Positions 43,527 to 53,221 of a DNA stretch of 64,000 nt are shown here, piece by piece. Both the position numbers and the translations under genes were made by a program. The notes beneath the pieces are model-generated. The model saw nothing but the letters and a program-made list of their open reading frames with translations, was not told the origin of the DNA and searched no databases. Position 1 is the stretch's first letter, and each line of letters begins with the position of its first letter. Source of the stretch: SAR324 cluster bacterium (lineage in GTDB: Bacteria; SAR324; XYD2-FULL-50-16); the NCBI GenBank assembly GCA_028282885.1, contig JANQGX010000032.1, forward strand, positions 1-64,000. The letters run 5' to 3'.

Positions 43527-45542
43527 CTAATTCTTCGCCAGCTCCACCTCAACCATAGACTCATGGAAGGTGCCTCCTCTACCCAGGTCTGCAGTTTTCT
43601 GGGAAGTGAGATCATTGATACCGGGGTGACCAAGTTCCATATCCTCCCAATAGATCCCTTCAGCGACTACCAACTGTTCCTGTGTATCCTCGCTGATTTT
43701 TGCCGTGCGAATGCTTGATCCCCTGTGATTATAAACAGTCACTTTGTCACCATCTTTTACAGCCCTTGCGGCCGCATCTAAGGGATGGATGAGGAGTGTT
43801 CCCGTTTTATTTTTGTAACGATCACCAAAGGTGCTGTTGAGTAGATCGCCGTTGGGAGGTGTAATTAGTTTAAGTGGATATCTGGAAAACAGATCGGGAT
43901 CATCAAATTCCCTGTTTGGCGTCAGACAAGGAATCCGTGGAGTCTCGGCCGATTGGTTGGCAGAGGTAAATCTGAATTGGTTTTGGGCGCTTAAGTAATT
44001 GTTGGGATCATGAAAAACTGATTTTATGTATACCCCGGGTGAAAATAATCCCGGATCGAAAGTATCAGGAAGCCCTTTCAGATCTTCCAGGTAATCCCTA
44101 AGTCGTTCTTCAATAGTCTGTTTGAAAGGGGCATCTTCATATCCCATCTTCTCAGCGAGGGATTGAAAAAGCGTGAAATTATCCAACGCTTCTCCTCTTG
44201 GCGTGATAACCGGTTTTACCATTCCCAGTTCGAAATGACCGTATGCCGTAAACAGATCGGTGTTTTCCATCACCGTTGTGGCGGGGAGCAATAGATCTGC
44301 ATAGCGGGCGGTCGGCGTCATGACCTGTTCATGAACTACTGTAAAAAGCTCTTCCCTTTCCAACCCTTTTCTCACCCTGGATGAATCCGGCGCAACACTC
44401 AATGGGTTACTGTTATAGACAAACAATCCATGAATACCCGGTTTCATATTTGTCAGGGCTTTGCCCAGTTGGATCATGTTAATCAGCCTGGTTTTGGACT
44501 CCGACAACGATGGGTAATCCAGTTTTTCGTCATTTCCCGAGAAAGCACTTGTTGAGAGCAGAACGCCTCTGCCCGGACGGTTGTCAAACAGTCCCAAGGC
44601 CAGGGCCAGACAGACGATAGCTCTTACAGACATAGCCCCATTGGTGTTTCGGGAAAGCCCGATACCAATCCTGAAAAAGGTTTCCGGATTCTCTGACAGA
44701 ATCTGTGAAAATTCTTCTATTTCGATTTTGGATAAGCCGGACCGAGCTTCAATATCCTGCCAGTTCAACTCAACAAGATATTCCTGCAATGATTCAAAGC
44801 CGGTGGTCTGTTCTCTTATGAAGTTGTCGTCAATTCCGTTACCTGCCAGCAGGGCTTTTAATGCTCCGAGAGCCAGGGCTGCATCTCCTCCCGGTTTAAC
44901 CTGCAAATAAACATCGGCTGATTTGGCGGTGATATTGCGATAAGGGTCGATCACCAGAAGCTTTCCGCCATTTTTCCGACTCTCCCGGATCATCCGCCAA
45001 AAGTGAATATTGGTGACTTTCACATTGAGCCCCCAAACCACAACCAGTTTGGACCGGGAAGCTTCTTCGGGATTGGTTCCTGGTCGGGATCCCACATGCG
45101 CTTTCCACCCTGCTTTGGCTGTCGCTGAACAGATGGTCGGGTCCAATCTGCTGGCGCCGTAACGGTGGAAAAAGGAGTTACCCGCAGAGCGGCTGATGAT
45201 ACCCATATTTCCCGCATAGGAGTAAGGTAAAAGCGCTTCTCCTCCATATCGTTCTTTGATTCGTTTCAGATTCTTGACCAGAACCTGCCACGCTTCATCC
45301 CAGGAAATTCTTTTGAACCGGGCTTCCCCTTTTTCTCCCGTTCTAATCATGGGATGGAGGATTCGGACTTTGGAATGCACCCGCTCGTGATAATGCCTCA
45401 TTTTTCGGCAGACAAATCCCTTTGTGAAATCATGGTCCGGATCACCTTCCAGTTTCACAATTCTGTTGTTTTCTACAGTAGCGATTAAACCGCAGGTATC
45501 GGGGCAATCCAGGGGACATATAGTTTTCTTTTTTTCGATCAT
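43527..45542 (-). CDS. Molybdopterin-dependent oxidoreductase (DMSO-reductase family), cytoplasmic
   Basis: This protein of about 671 aa has no Tat leader. The [4Fe-4S] site is CPLDCPDTCGLIATVENNRI (Cx3Cx3C) plus GFVCRKM. The molybdopterin-binding region is LLPYSYAGNMGIISR, and the Mo-proximal Cys may be in RLDPTICSATA. The C-terminal domain (NPLSVAPDSSRV, ATTVMENTDLF, DGDKVTVYNHRGSSI) is typical of the family. It resembles YyaE/BisC-like soluble enzymes and formate-dehydrogenase-like proteins. The reaction is unknown. I use the ATG at 45540-45542; a TTG upstream is possible. It is 400 bp upstream of the radical SAM operon in the same direction, so a functional link is possible but unproved. 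Confidence 0.85.
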   Translation of the reverse strand: MIEKKKTICPLDCPDTCGLIATVENNRIVKLEGDPDHDFTKGFVCRKMRHYHERVHSKVRILHPMIRTGEKGEARFKRISWDEAWQVLVKNLKRIKERYGGEALLPYSYAGNMGIISRSAGNSFFHRYGASRLDPTICSATAKAGWKAHVGSRPGTNPEEASRSKLVVVWGLNVKVTNIHFWRMIRESRKNGGKLLVIDPYRNITAKSADVYLQVKPGGDAALALGALKALLAGNGIDDNFIREQTTGFESLQEYLVELNWQDIEARSGLSKIEIEEFSQILSENPETFFRIGIGLSRNTNGAMSVRAIVCLALALGLFDNRPGRGVLLSTSAFSGNDEKLDYPSLSESKTRLINMIQLGKALTNMKPGIHGLFVYNSNPLSVAPDSSRVRKGLEREELFTVVHEQVMTPTARYADLLLPATTVMENTDLFTAYGHFELGMVKPVITPRGEALDNFTLFQSLAEKMGYEDAPFKQTIEERLRDYLEDLKGLPDTFDPGLFSPGVYIKSVFHDPNNYLSAQNQFRFTSANQSAETPRIPCLTPNREFDDPDLFSRYPLKLITPPNGDLLNSTFGDRYKNKTGTLLIHPLDAAARAVKDGDKVTVYNHRGSSIRTAKISEDTQEQLVVAEGIYWEDMELGHPGINDLTSQKTADLGRGGTFHESMVEVELAKN

Positions 45543-45842
45543 GAGTCTGCTTTTCAAGGAGTTGTCATCAAACGGGCAAGTTCAAATAAAGGAAATTAAT
45601 ACCACTCGAACCATCTTAATAGGGAGAAGAAGTTTTGACCAGATTGAAATCTAATGGCAACGGAAAGTGCCAGTATTCAAAGCAAGATAAAAGTTTCGTT
45701 TTAAATCAATACCATTGGCCACCAGTTGATTCTGAACTGGTATTTTCGGGTTTTCATCTTTTATAAAAACCCTCCAATGATTTAAGGTAACTCATAAACC
45801 TCGATGATGTGGATATTTACAATCTGAATATGAAGGATGAAC
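45543..45842. other. Divergent promoter region
   Basis: About 300 bp between the minus-strand molybdoenzyme and plus-strand MBL hydrolase start. No gene is seen, and the promoters of both were not resolved. Confidence 0.4.
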
Positions 45843-46691
45843 ATGATTAAAAATCTGGAGGTGACACTTTTAGTCAACAACCTTGTGTACAAAAAAGGTC
45901 TCATATCAGAGCATGGTCTCTCCTTTCATCTCAATTACGATGGAAAACAACTGCTCTTCGATACTGGCCAGGGACTGGTGCTAATGCACAATGCAGCCAA
46001 CCTGGGAATTGATTTCAAAGCTATCGATAAACTCGTCTTAAGTCATGGGCATTATGACCATACCGGGGGATTGATGCAGATTGCTGAATTGGGCAACCCG
46101 GTTGCGGTGTATGGACATACAGACCTGTTTCAGGAACGATTTGGCAAGATAAAGGGGATTAATAAAAAGATCGGTTTACCTTTCTTACAAGACGAACTGG
46201 AATACGCCGGCATGCGGTTTCATCTGCACGCTGAAAGCACCGAGATCGATCCTGGTGTCGTCATGTCCGGTCAGGTCGATAGAGTAATGCCGGATGCGAA
46301 AGTCGGAATTCTGCTGGATGAAAACGGTAATGAAACCAAAGATCCTGTCAATGATGATCTGTTTTTACTCATATCAACAGAATGGGGCGATATTGTTGTT
46401 CTTGGCTGTTCTCACTCCGGAATCAGAAACAGCATTGACCATGCACTTTCTCTCAGCAAACACGGACGAATAAAGCTGGTAATGGGCGGGATGCATCTGA
46501 TTGGGGCAAAAGCGGAAGATGTTGAAGATCACATCAAGTACCTTTGGGATAGAGGAGTCAGATATCTCATGCCGATTCACTGCAGCGGACGCGACGCTAT
46601 CTGTGCCGGCAGCCGGGTATTCGGAGAAGGGTTTATCGAAGGAGCGGTGGGTGTGAAGGTGAAAGTTAACGATGAAGGAATATCCTGGTGA
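45843..46691 (+). CDS. MBL-fold metallohydrolase (MJ0301/dihydropterin synthase-like group)
   Basis: This protein of about 282 aa has the metal-binding motif SHGHYDHTGG near residue 75, followed by GCSHSGIRN and GMHLIGAKA with further His ligands. The N-terminus EVTLLVNNLVYKKGLISEHG with a later LLFDTGQG strand is typical of the group that includes the archaeal beta-RFA-P synthase-like hydrolases; many of these hydrolyse phosphodiester or lactone bonds. No partner is visible. The start is ATG at 45843, with AAGGA a few bases before. An alternative ATG at 45837 is possible. It converges with the AtuA gene at a strong hairpin. Confidence 0.85.
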   Translation: MIKNLEVTLLVNNLVYKKGLISEHGLSFHLNYDGKQLLFDTGQGLVLMHNAANLGIDFKAIDKLVLSHGHYDHTGGLMQIAELGNPVAVYGHTDLFQERFGKIKGINKKIGLPFLQDELEYAGMRFHLHAESTEIDPGVVMSGQVDRVMPDAKVGILLDENGNETKDPVNDDLFLLISTEWGDIVVLGCSHSGIRNSIDHALSLSKHGRIKLVMGGMHLIGAKAEDVEDHIKYLWDRGVRYLMPIHCSGRDAICAGSRVFGEGFIEGAVGVKVKVNDEGISW

Positions 46692-46699
46692 TTAAATGC

Positions 46700-46740
46700 G
46701 GGGACAAGACCTGTTTTTTAAAGTAACAGGTCTTGTCCCC
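46700..46740. terminator. Bidirectional hairpin between convergent genes
   Basis: A perfect 16-bp stem (GGGGACAAGACCTGTT with its complement at 46725-46740) flanks a 9-nt loop. It starts 9 bp after the MBL stop and ends 16 bp before the AtuA stop. T-rich sequence lies beyond it on the plus side. Its length and symmetry fit a shared terminator; a repetitive element is possible. Confidence 0.75.
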
Positions 46741-46755
46741 ATATTTTCATTTGCC

Positions 46756-48522
46756 TTAATCCAACAATGCTGCTTCAACCTCAATTTCCATGGTTAGCAA
46801 GGCCTGGGACAGGGTTTTGCCCTGGTTATCCAGGAGCAGCGATACCGTACCCCCTCCATTGAGTGAATTTTGCAGTACAAAATTCACGGCGTGGATATTA
46901 TCCAGACGATAGCGAGTTACCTTACCGTGAGTATTGGTGGTAAACAGCTTTTGTACCTTATCTTCGGTAACCTCCCTGAGCAGCACAGGAAAGAATTCAG
47001 GTTTCAGCACAGCGACACCGATATTGACCAAATCTCCTTTGTCTCCTGAACGGGCATGAGCGATCTGGCTCAAAGGCACCTTGATCTTTTCACCCTGTTG
47101 ATCGATTTCGGGCAGAGCTGCTTCCGGTTTTCGTTCCGGAATTCCGCACGGTCCCATATCACAATTGTATTCCGTGATATTGCCGTTGAAATTCAGTCTT
47201 GCCGTTACTTTATTTCGCGGAATCAATGCCGGCCAGTAACCATATGCCGGCATGACCGCCGGGCGTCCACCAAACACTGTGACACCCGGAGGACCAGCCA
47301 GAATCAAACCTGCCAACTCCTTACTCAGAATTTGCAGCCTTTCCTTTGTTTCAGCCCTGGCGGCAAAGCGCAGGATGATTTCATTGGGTTCTATATCAGG
47401 AGCTGCCGATTCGCCCCAGCAGGCGGAATAACCGACAAAATCCGTCCGATAATCGATAAGATTATCGGTTCCCGCACGGTCCCATAACATCTCGGAAAAA
47501 ACCCTGCCCTTAGCAACAGGATCCGGACCGCTGACCACCAGCATTCCGACCACCTTGAATCCGGCACTGTAGTTGACAGAAACCTTCAACTCCGAGGTGG
47601 GCTGTTGACCTTTAATGCCCGAGATCCGAACGCGGTTTTCACCGTCTCCAGCCAGCTCAAATGAAGTGAAATCCGCAATCACATCCGGAGAAATGTAGGT
47701 TCTGGGGTCGTTTATTTCATACAGTATCTGTTCCTTGGCCGTTCTTTCGGAGACCAGACCACCCGTATCGGGGTGCTTGGTTAAGATAAAGGAGCCGTCG
47801 GGAAAAGCTTCGACCAATGGATATCCCATATTGATAAAGGATTTGACCTCATTCCAGCGGGTGTAATTACCACCCGTAGACTGGGTGCCACATTCTATTA
47901 GATGACCTGCCAGAAGTGCAGACGCCAGTTTGTCATAATCTTCCCAACTCCAGTCGAACTCATAGATAAAAGGAGCGACTACCGAAGCTGCGTCGTAGCA
48001 GCGCCCCGTTACCACAATTTTAGCACCGGCCTTCAGTGCATCGACGATGGGGCGGGCTCCGATGTAGGCATTGGCTGATTCCACTTTTCCAGCCAGTTCA
48101 CCCAAAGGTTCTCCGGTATCCAGGTGCCTGAAATCGCAACCATCCGATATTAAATCATCCAGGTTGGGTATCAGGTTGTCACCATCCACTGAAGCAACCG
48201 GAATATCGAATCCGTGGGATTCAATCAGCTTGGTCAGGGCTTCCGCGCACGCACCAGGATTGATTCCTCCCGCATTGGTAATAACCGTGATGTCTTTATC
48301 GTTGATTTCCTTTAACACGGTTTCCATGGAAGAGACAAAGTCCCTGGCGTAGCCTGCTTCAGGGTTTTTGGCCATTTGCCTTCCCAGGATAATCATGGTG
48401 ATTTCAGCCAGATAGTCCATGGTCAGGTAGTCGATGTGCCCTCCCGTAACCTGCCTTCTCAGGGCGTCTGCTTCATCACCCCAGAATCCACTGGCATTTG
48501 CGATTATAATGCTGTTTTTCAT
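46756..48522 (-). CDS. AtuA-family (DUF1446) acyl-CoA-related protein
   Basis: This 588-aa protein of the acyclic-terpene-utilisation AtuA family opens IIIANASGFWGDEADALRRQ. It shows conserved blocks VITNAGGINPGACAEALTKL, IVVTGRCYDAASVVAPFIYE and HLIECGTQSTGGNYT. A C-terminal ferredoxin-fold-like domain (HARSGDKGDLVNIGVAVLK) follows. AtuA proteins are needed for growth on citronellol and geraniol and occur in branched-acyl-CoA catabolism clusters; the exact reaction is not established. Here it is the last gene of a run with degradative-type HMG-CoA reductase and a TRAP transporter. It begins with AAGGACAACAAA before the ATG. Confidence 0.88.
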   Translation of the reverse strand: MKNSIIIANASGFWGDEADALRRQVTGGHIDYLTMDYLAEITMIILGRQMAKNPEAGYARDFVSSMETVLKEINDKDITVITNAGGINPGACAEALTKLIESHGFDIPVASVDGDNLIPNLDDLISDGCDFRHLDTGEPLGELAGKVESANAYIGARPIVDALKAGAKIVVTGRCYDAASVVAPFIYEFDWSWEDYDKLASALLAGHLIECGTQSTGGNYTRWNEVKSFINMGYPLVEAFPDGSFILTKHPDTGGLVSERTAKEQILYEINDPRTYISPDVIADFTSFELAGDGENRVRISGIKGQQPTSELKVSVNYSAGFKVVGMLVVSGPDPVAKGRVFSEMLWDRAGTDNLIDYRTDFVGYSACWGESAAPDIEPNEIILRFAARAETKERLQILSKELAGLILAGPPGVTVFGGRPAVMPAYGYWPALIPRNKVTARLNFNGNITEYNCDMGPCGIPERKPEAALPEIDQQGEKIKVPLSQIAHARSGDKGDLVNIGVAVLKPEFFPVLLREVTEDKVQKLFTTNTHGKVTRYRLDNIHAVNFVLQNSLNGGGTVSLLLDNQGKTLSQALLTMEIEVEAALLD

Positions 48523-48609
48523 TTTGTTGTCCTTGTCTGTTATAAAACCGCTCTGTCCTTAAGTCGAAAGCATGGTTTACTATGTTTGCGCGAAGGCTGT
48601 CAAACCATC

Positions 48610-49926
48610 CTATTTCATCTGACTCGGCAGCCAGAGTATAATCTCCGGAAATATCATGCAGAGCGCCAATCCGATTGCCTGCAGTATGACAAATGGAAAA
48701 ACCGCCCGGTAAATATCTCCCATGGTCACGCCTTTGGGCGCGACCCCTTTAAGGTAAAACAGGGTATAGCCAAACGGAGGCGTTATGTAATCCATCTGTG
48801 CATTGACCAGGAAGAGAATACCAAACCAGACCGGATCAAAACCCAGTTCTGTGATGATCGGCAAAAAGATGGGGACACAAAGCAGGATGATACCGATTTC
48901 GTCCAGGAAGAGGCCCAGCACAATCAGGATCAACTGGATAAAGATCAGGATAAACCAGCGATTGATCTCCAGTCCCGTGATAAAGCTTCGAATCAGTTCA
49001 TCACCACCGGCTGCTGAAAACACCGAAATAAAACAGCGAGCCCCGATGGTAATCCAGAGAATCATGGCCGTGATCTTGGCAGTCTCATAGACCGACTCAC
49101 TGAAGTTCTTCCAGTTCAACCGCCTGTAGACAAGAGCACAAATCAGGGCACCCACAGAGCCGATCCCGGCCGCTTCCGTAGGCGTGGCGATGCCGGCGTA
49201 GATGGAGCCCAGCACAAAAATAATCAACAAAATCGGCAGGATAATACTCTTTAGCGCCAGAATTTTCACCTTGATCGTGTATTGGGCGACCTCTTCCTTG
49301 GGGGGAGCGGGGCCCAGGCTCGGATTTATCCAGCAGCGGACTGTTATATAGACAATAAAGAGTGAAGAGAGCAGTATTCCGGGGAATATACCCCCCATAA
49401 ACATGTGACCGATGGAAACACCTGCCGTGACGGCATACACAATAGTGATGACACTGGGAGGAATGAGAATGCCGAGGGTTCCGCCGGCGCATATGGCACC
49501 AAGGGCAATACGTTTATCATAGTTTCGATTGAGCATGGCCGGCAGGGCCAGAATACCCATGGTGGCAACTGCTGCCCCGACGATGCCTGTCATGGCGGCC
49601 ATAATGGTGCAGATTACAATCGTTCCGATAGCCAAACCTCCCCGCAGGGAACCAAACCAGACCTGCATGACGCCAAACATATCCTCAATAATCCCCGAAC
49701 GCTGCAGAATATTGGCCATAAAGACATAAAGCGGTATGGCAACCATGAAGTAGGATGTCATCACCCCCCAGGTCTGGATACCTACCAAAAGCATGGATTG
49801 GGGTCCCCAAAGAAGATGGGACAAAACCATGGAAAGTCCGCCCAGTACAAAGGCGAGAGGCAGTCCTGTAAAAATCAAGACAATCAGTGAAACAAAAATC
49901 GATAAGGCGATCCATTCAATACTCAT
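48610..49926 (-). CDS. TRAP transporter large permease (DctM family)
   Basis: This 438-aa polytopic membrane protein has about 12 helices. The family blocks are IVIVCTIMAAMTGIVGAAVA-like (here GTIVICTIMAAMTGIVGAAV), then GGTLGILIPPSVITIVYAV and TPTEAAGIGSVGALICAL. It is the sodium-coupled translocation subunit of a tripartite importer for carboxylic acids. Its ATG overlaps the TGA of the small permease gene by four bases (ATGA). With neighbours HMG-CoA reductase and an AtuA protein, a hydroxy- or branched-chain acid such as mevalonate is a plausible substrate; this is inference. Confidence 0.93.
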   Translation of the reverse strand: MSIEWIALSIFVSLIVLIFTGLPLAFVLGGLSMVLSHLLWGPQSMLLVGIQTWGVMTSYFMVAIPLYVFMANILQRSGIIEDMFGVMQVWFGSLRGGLAIGTIVICTIMAAMTGIVGAAVATMGILALPAMLNRNYDKRIALGAICAGGTLGILIPPSVITIVYAVTAGVSIGHMFMGGIFPGILLSSLFIVYITVRCWINPSLGPAPPKEEVAQYTIKVKILALKSIILPILLIIFVLGSIYAGIATPTEAAGIGSVGALICALVYRRLNWKNFSESVYETAKITAMILWITIGARCFISVFSAAGGDELIRSFITGLEINRWFILIFIQLILIVLGLFLDEIGIILLCVPIFLPIITELGFDPVWFGILFLVNAQMDYITPPFGYTLFYLKGVAPKGVTMGDIYRAVFPFVILQAIGLALCMIFPEIILWLPSQMK

Positions 49927-50438
49927 AGCACCCCCTCCTTACCGGTTACAGCCAGGTATAAATTTCTGATAAACCCGGCTACTCCCTGCAGAAGCAGTAA
50001 AAATGCGGCAATCGGAATAGCCATCTTGACGGGGTAGATCGGTGGCGCCCAGGCAGAAGAGAGGGTTTCCCTGAATGACCATGAGGTCAGAGCAAATCGA
50101 CCTCCGTAAATTAGCATCATCATCACAAAAATAAAAAAGAAGACCGAGGTAATCAGATCCAGAACGGCACGTTTTCTGGCTGATAGGCGTCCATATATGA
50201 TATCGACATTGACATGCGCCTTTTGCGCATAGGCGTAAGCTCCCAGCAGCAAAAAATAGGGACCGTGTGCCAGGTAATTGAATTCAAATACCCAATTGGT
50301 AGGGGAATTGAAAACATATCGCATAATGATCTCGTACACCGTAGCCGCGATAATCAGGACGATAATCCAACTGACGATCTTGGCGATGGTTTCGTTCAGT
50401 TTATCAATTCCATCCAGAACTTTTTTAAGAATAACCAT
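49923..50438 (-). CDS. TRAP transporter small permease (DctQ family)
   Basis: This membrane protein of about 171 aa has four helices. The first two are IAKIVSWIIVLIIAATVYEI and, after RYVFNSPTNWVFEFNYLAHG (the conserved N-P-T-W loop), a second pair. The helix FFFIFVMMMLIYGGRFAL and a final AIPIAAFLLLLQGVAGFI complete it. It connects binding protein and large permease. I take the internal ATG (50436-50438), seven bases after GGAG. It overlaps the DctM start by four bases and follows the binding-protein gene by about 100 bp. Confidence 0.9.
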   Translation of the reverse strand: MVILKKVLDGIDKLNETIAKIVSWIIVLIIAATVYEIIMRYVFNSPTNWVFEFNYLAHGPYFLLLGAYAYAQKAHVNVDIIYGRLSARKRAVLDLITSVFFFIFVMMMLIYGGRFALTSWSFRETLSSAWAPPIYPVKMAIPIAAFLLLLQGVAGFIRNLYLAVTGKEGVL

Positions 50439-50538
50439 GATTGACTGCTCCATTGGAAGCTTAACAGATAATCCGCACTGAACCGCGGGGAATGGAAATT
50501 GTAGGGTTCAGTGCGGATTTTACTAATAATCCCGAAAC

Positions 50539-51573
50539 CTATTCAATCAGGTTGATCATTTTCATCCAGTTTTTCTGGGATTCCAGGATCTTTTTCGCCT
50601 GGGGACTCTTGGCCGCATACTCTTCCCAGACCTGCATGGCGGTGGCCCTTATTTTCTTAACCTCATCTTCAGGTAGATAGATCACTTCGCAGCCCTTGGC
50701 CTTGAACTTCTCAAGCGCTTCCATTCCCTTAACCAGGTGATATTGGAAGAGGTCGGCTGAAGCTTCACGGGCAGCGGCAATCACAATTTCCTGAAGATCC
50801 TTCGGCAACTGCTTCCATTTTGCCATGTTGGCGGCATACATGGTTGCAGTTGTAGGCTGATGAAAACCGGGCAGTATAATATACTTGGCAACCTGGTAAA
50901 GACCTGCATCGTAATTGGCGGCCAGACCACCCCTGTCGGCAAAATCGATAACGCCTTTTTCCAGGGCGGAGTACACTTCTGCTGTTGCCATCGGTGTTAC
51001 GGAAGCGCCAAGCTTCTGCATAACCGGGCCAGCGAGCCCTACGAAACGACCTTTCTTACCTTTCAAGTCGGCAATGGAGTTGATAGGGACTTTTGAGTGA
51101 ATGGGCTCCTGGCCGTATATAGTAGGCGCAATGTAAAATACTCCCTGTTTTGCATAGGATTCCCTTAGCAGATCGACGCCACCCAATTGCCAAAACCAGG
51201 TTTCAAACTGCCAGGTATCGGTGAAACCGAGAGGAAGAGCACTGGTAAAAGCAACTTCCGGCATTTTGCCGATGTAATATCCTTCGTACTGCTTCATCAT
51301 ATCGATCATACCTGCCTGGAGAGCGTCCAACATCTGTGCGGTTGGTACAAGTGATCCCGGGGGGAAAATCTTGATATTTAACCGACCCTTTGACAGCTCC
51401 TTAACCCTTGCCACAAATTTCTTCTCCATCTGGAACGGCAGTGTTCCCGAATCCCAGAGTACCTGCATGCGCCAATTGTAAACCTTGTCCTTTGCTGTTG
51501 CAGACAGCGGAGAGACAACCAACAGCATCAAAAGCGATATTGCGATACTGACGAAAAGTTTTCTTGATTTCAT
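50539..51573 (-). CDS. TRAP transporter substrate-binding protein (DctP family)
   Basis: This secreted protein of about 344 aa has a signal peptide (KLFVSIAISLLMLLVVSPLSATA). The mature part begins VYNWRMQVLWDSGTLPFQM, as in DctP-family proteins. The conserved Arg-x-VGLAGPV-like region (RFVGLAGPVMQKLGASVTPM) includes the likely carboxylate-binding Arg. The region TAEVYSALEKGVIDFADRGG is also standard. The start ATG (51571-51573) follows AGGAGATTAAG. Downstream lie the permease genes and upstream the HMG-CoA reductase gene. The substrate is likely a carboxylic acid; mevalonate or a related acid is inferred from context. Confidence 0.92.
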   Translation of the reverse strand: MKSRKLFVSIAISLLMLLVVSPLSATAKDKVYNWRMQVLWDSGTLPFQMEKKFVARVKELSKGRLNIKIFPPGSLVPTAQMLDALQAGMIDMMKQYEGYYIGKMPEVAFTSALPLGFTDTWQFETWFWQLGGVDLLRESYAKQGVFYIAPTIYGQEPIHSKVPINSIADLKGKKGRFVGLAGPVMQKLGASVTPMATAEVYSALEKGVIDFADRGGLAANYDAGLYQVAKYIILPGFHQPTTATMYAANMAKWKQLPKDLQEIVIAAAREASADLFQYHLVKGMEALEKFKAKGCEVIYLPEDEVKKIRATAMQVWEEYAAKSPQAKKILESQKNWMKMINLIE

Positions 51574-51752
51574 CTTAATCTCCTGAGAATAATTAACTAT
51601 ACTTCCCAAGGCCGGTCAAAAATCAGATACGCCTTGGGAAATATCATAAAAGGCGCGAACCGGAATAATCACCGCTCAGCACCTGACAGAAGCCGTCATT
51701 CGATTTAAACTGCAAAGCGATCCACCGCATGACGAACAAGTAAAATATTCAG

Positions 51753-53021
51753 CTATTTACGCAGGGACTGCAGAATTTCCTCTGCCCTGTCCACACGTAT
51801 TTTGTTCTCTTCTTTCAATTGGTTGGCAACCTTTTCGATCTCATCTCCGGTGGCACCAACCATGATGGCAATGTTTTTGGCATGGAGTGACATATGTCCC
51901 CGTTGAATGCCTTCTCCTGCCAAAGCACGTAAGGCAGCCAGGTTCTGACCCAACCCAACGGCTGCCGTAATCTCAGCCAGCTCCGATGCGGAACGGACAT
52001 CCAGGATTTTGACAATCAGCTTCGCCATGGGATGAATGGCAGTGGCTCCACCCACAAGGCCCATGGCCAGCGGGAGTTCGATACTTCCTTCAAGATCTCC
52101 TTCTGCATTCTTTTCCCATTTGGCAAGTGCCCTGTATTGTCCGGTTCTACCTGCGTAGGCATGGGCGCCGGCCTCTATAGCTCTGAAGTCGTTTCCGGTG
52201 GCAATTACAACCGGGGAGATCCCATTCATGATTCCCTTATTATTGGTGGCAGCCCGGTAGGGATCTGCATCAGCAAAAGCCCAGGCCTGGATCATACCAT
52301 CAATGATTTCCGGACCCGGTGTGATGGCATCTTTCTTTACAAGACATCGCGCCCTGGCAATTCGACGATCCGCCAAGTTGGACAGGATTCTCAGAAACAC
52401 CTTCCCACCGGTCCACTTCTCAATATAAGGCGCGAGAGCCTCAGCCATGGTATTAACAGCATTGGCCCCCATGGCATCCCTGGTATCCACCATGATATGG
52501 GTGATCACCATCGGACCTTTAAGGGAGTCGATAACCCGAACTTCTATTTCCCGGCAACCCCCTCCCAGCTTCACCAGAACCGGGTCCTGTTCATTTGCCA
52601 TTTCAATGATCTCTTCCCGGTGTTCAAGGATTTTGAGCTTGGCAGCGAAAGGATCGGTCAGGTTGACCGCCTGAATCTGGGCAATCATGACGGGATCGCT
52701 GCTGGAGGTGAAATACCCTCCTCCGGATCTCACCATTTTTGAGGCATTGGATAATGCTGCCACTACGGAGGACTCTTCAATTGCCAGTGGAACCAGAATA
52801 TCCCTGCCATTAACCTGCATATTGGTGACAAGCCCCAGCGGCAGTTCAAAGGTTCCGATAACATTCTCGATCATTCGATCAGCCGTTTCCATGTCGAGGG
52901 TGCCTCCTTTTCCGAAGAGACTTGTTTCCTCCCCGGAAAGCTCCGCAAACTCTTTCAGGAATTGTATCCTCTCCCCAATAGACTTTTTGTGAAAACCTGA
53001 AACTCTTGATGTTTTCTCCAT
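51753..53021 (-). CDS. mvaA: Degradative (class II) hydroxymethylglutaryl-CoA reductase
   Basis: This 422-aa cytoplasmic enzyme is of the Pseudomonas mevalonii type. The catalytic residues sit in typical blocks: Glu in PLAIEESSVVAAL (E82/E83), Lys in AATNNKGIMNGI, Asp in GNDFRAIEAG, and His in GHMSLHAKNIAI near the C-terminus. The DAMGANAVNTMAE block (CoA/NAD side) is intact. Class II enzymes usually oxidise mevalonate with NAD in mevalonate catabolism, though some serve synthesis. Here it precedes a TRAP importer and AtuA gene with a regulator upstream, so catabolism is favoured. HMG-CoA lyase (mvaB) is not in the window. GGAG precedes the ATG. Confidence 0.92.
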   Translation of the reverse strand: MEKTSRVSGFHKKSIGERIQFLKEFAELSGEETSLFGKGGTLDMETADRMIENVIGTFELPLGLVTNMQVNGRDILVPLAIEESSVVAALSNASKMVRSGGGYFTSSSDPVMIAQIQAVNLTDPFAAKLKILEHREEIIEMANEQDPVLVKLGGGCREIEVRVIDSLKGPMVITHIMVDTRDAMGANAVNTMAEALAPYIEKWTGGKVFLRILSNLADRRIARARCLVKKDAITPGPEIIDGMIQAWAFADADPYRAATNNKGIMNGISPVVIATGNDFRAIEAGAHAYAGRTGQYRALAKWEKNAEGDLEGSIELPLAMGLVGGATAIHPMAKLIVKILDVRSASELAEITAAVGLGQNLAALRALAGEGIQRGHMSLHAKNIAIMVGATGDEIEKVANQLKEENKIRVDRAEEILQSLRK

Positions 53022-53221
53022 CAGTTGACTCCAAACTATATTTGAACGCTAACGATCCAGATAAAACCATCGCCGAAATAATTGAAATAATATCCCTTTT
53101 ATGGATTGCCGTTCTTTCTATTTCGGCGGACGCACTTAACCCGCCTTAATTCAACTTCCTTTTTCAAGGAGATCTGAATCGCGATTTATTGCACTTTCTC
53201 TGTTAAGTTATGTTGTTATGT

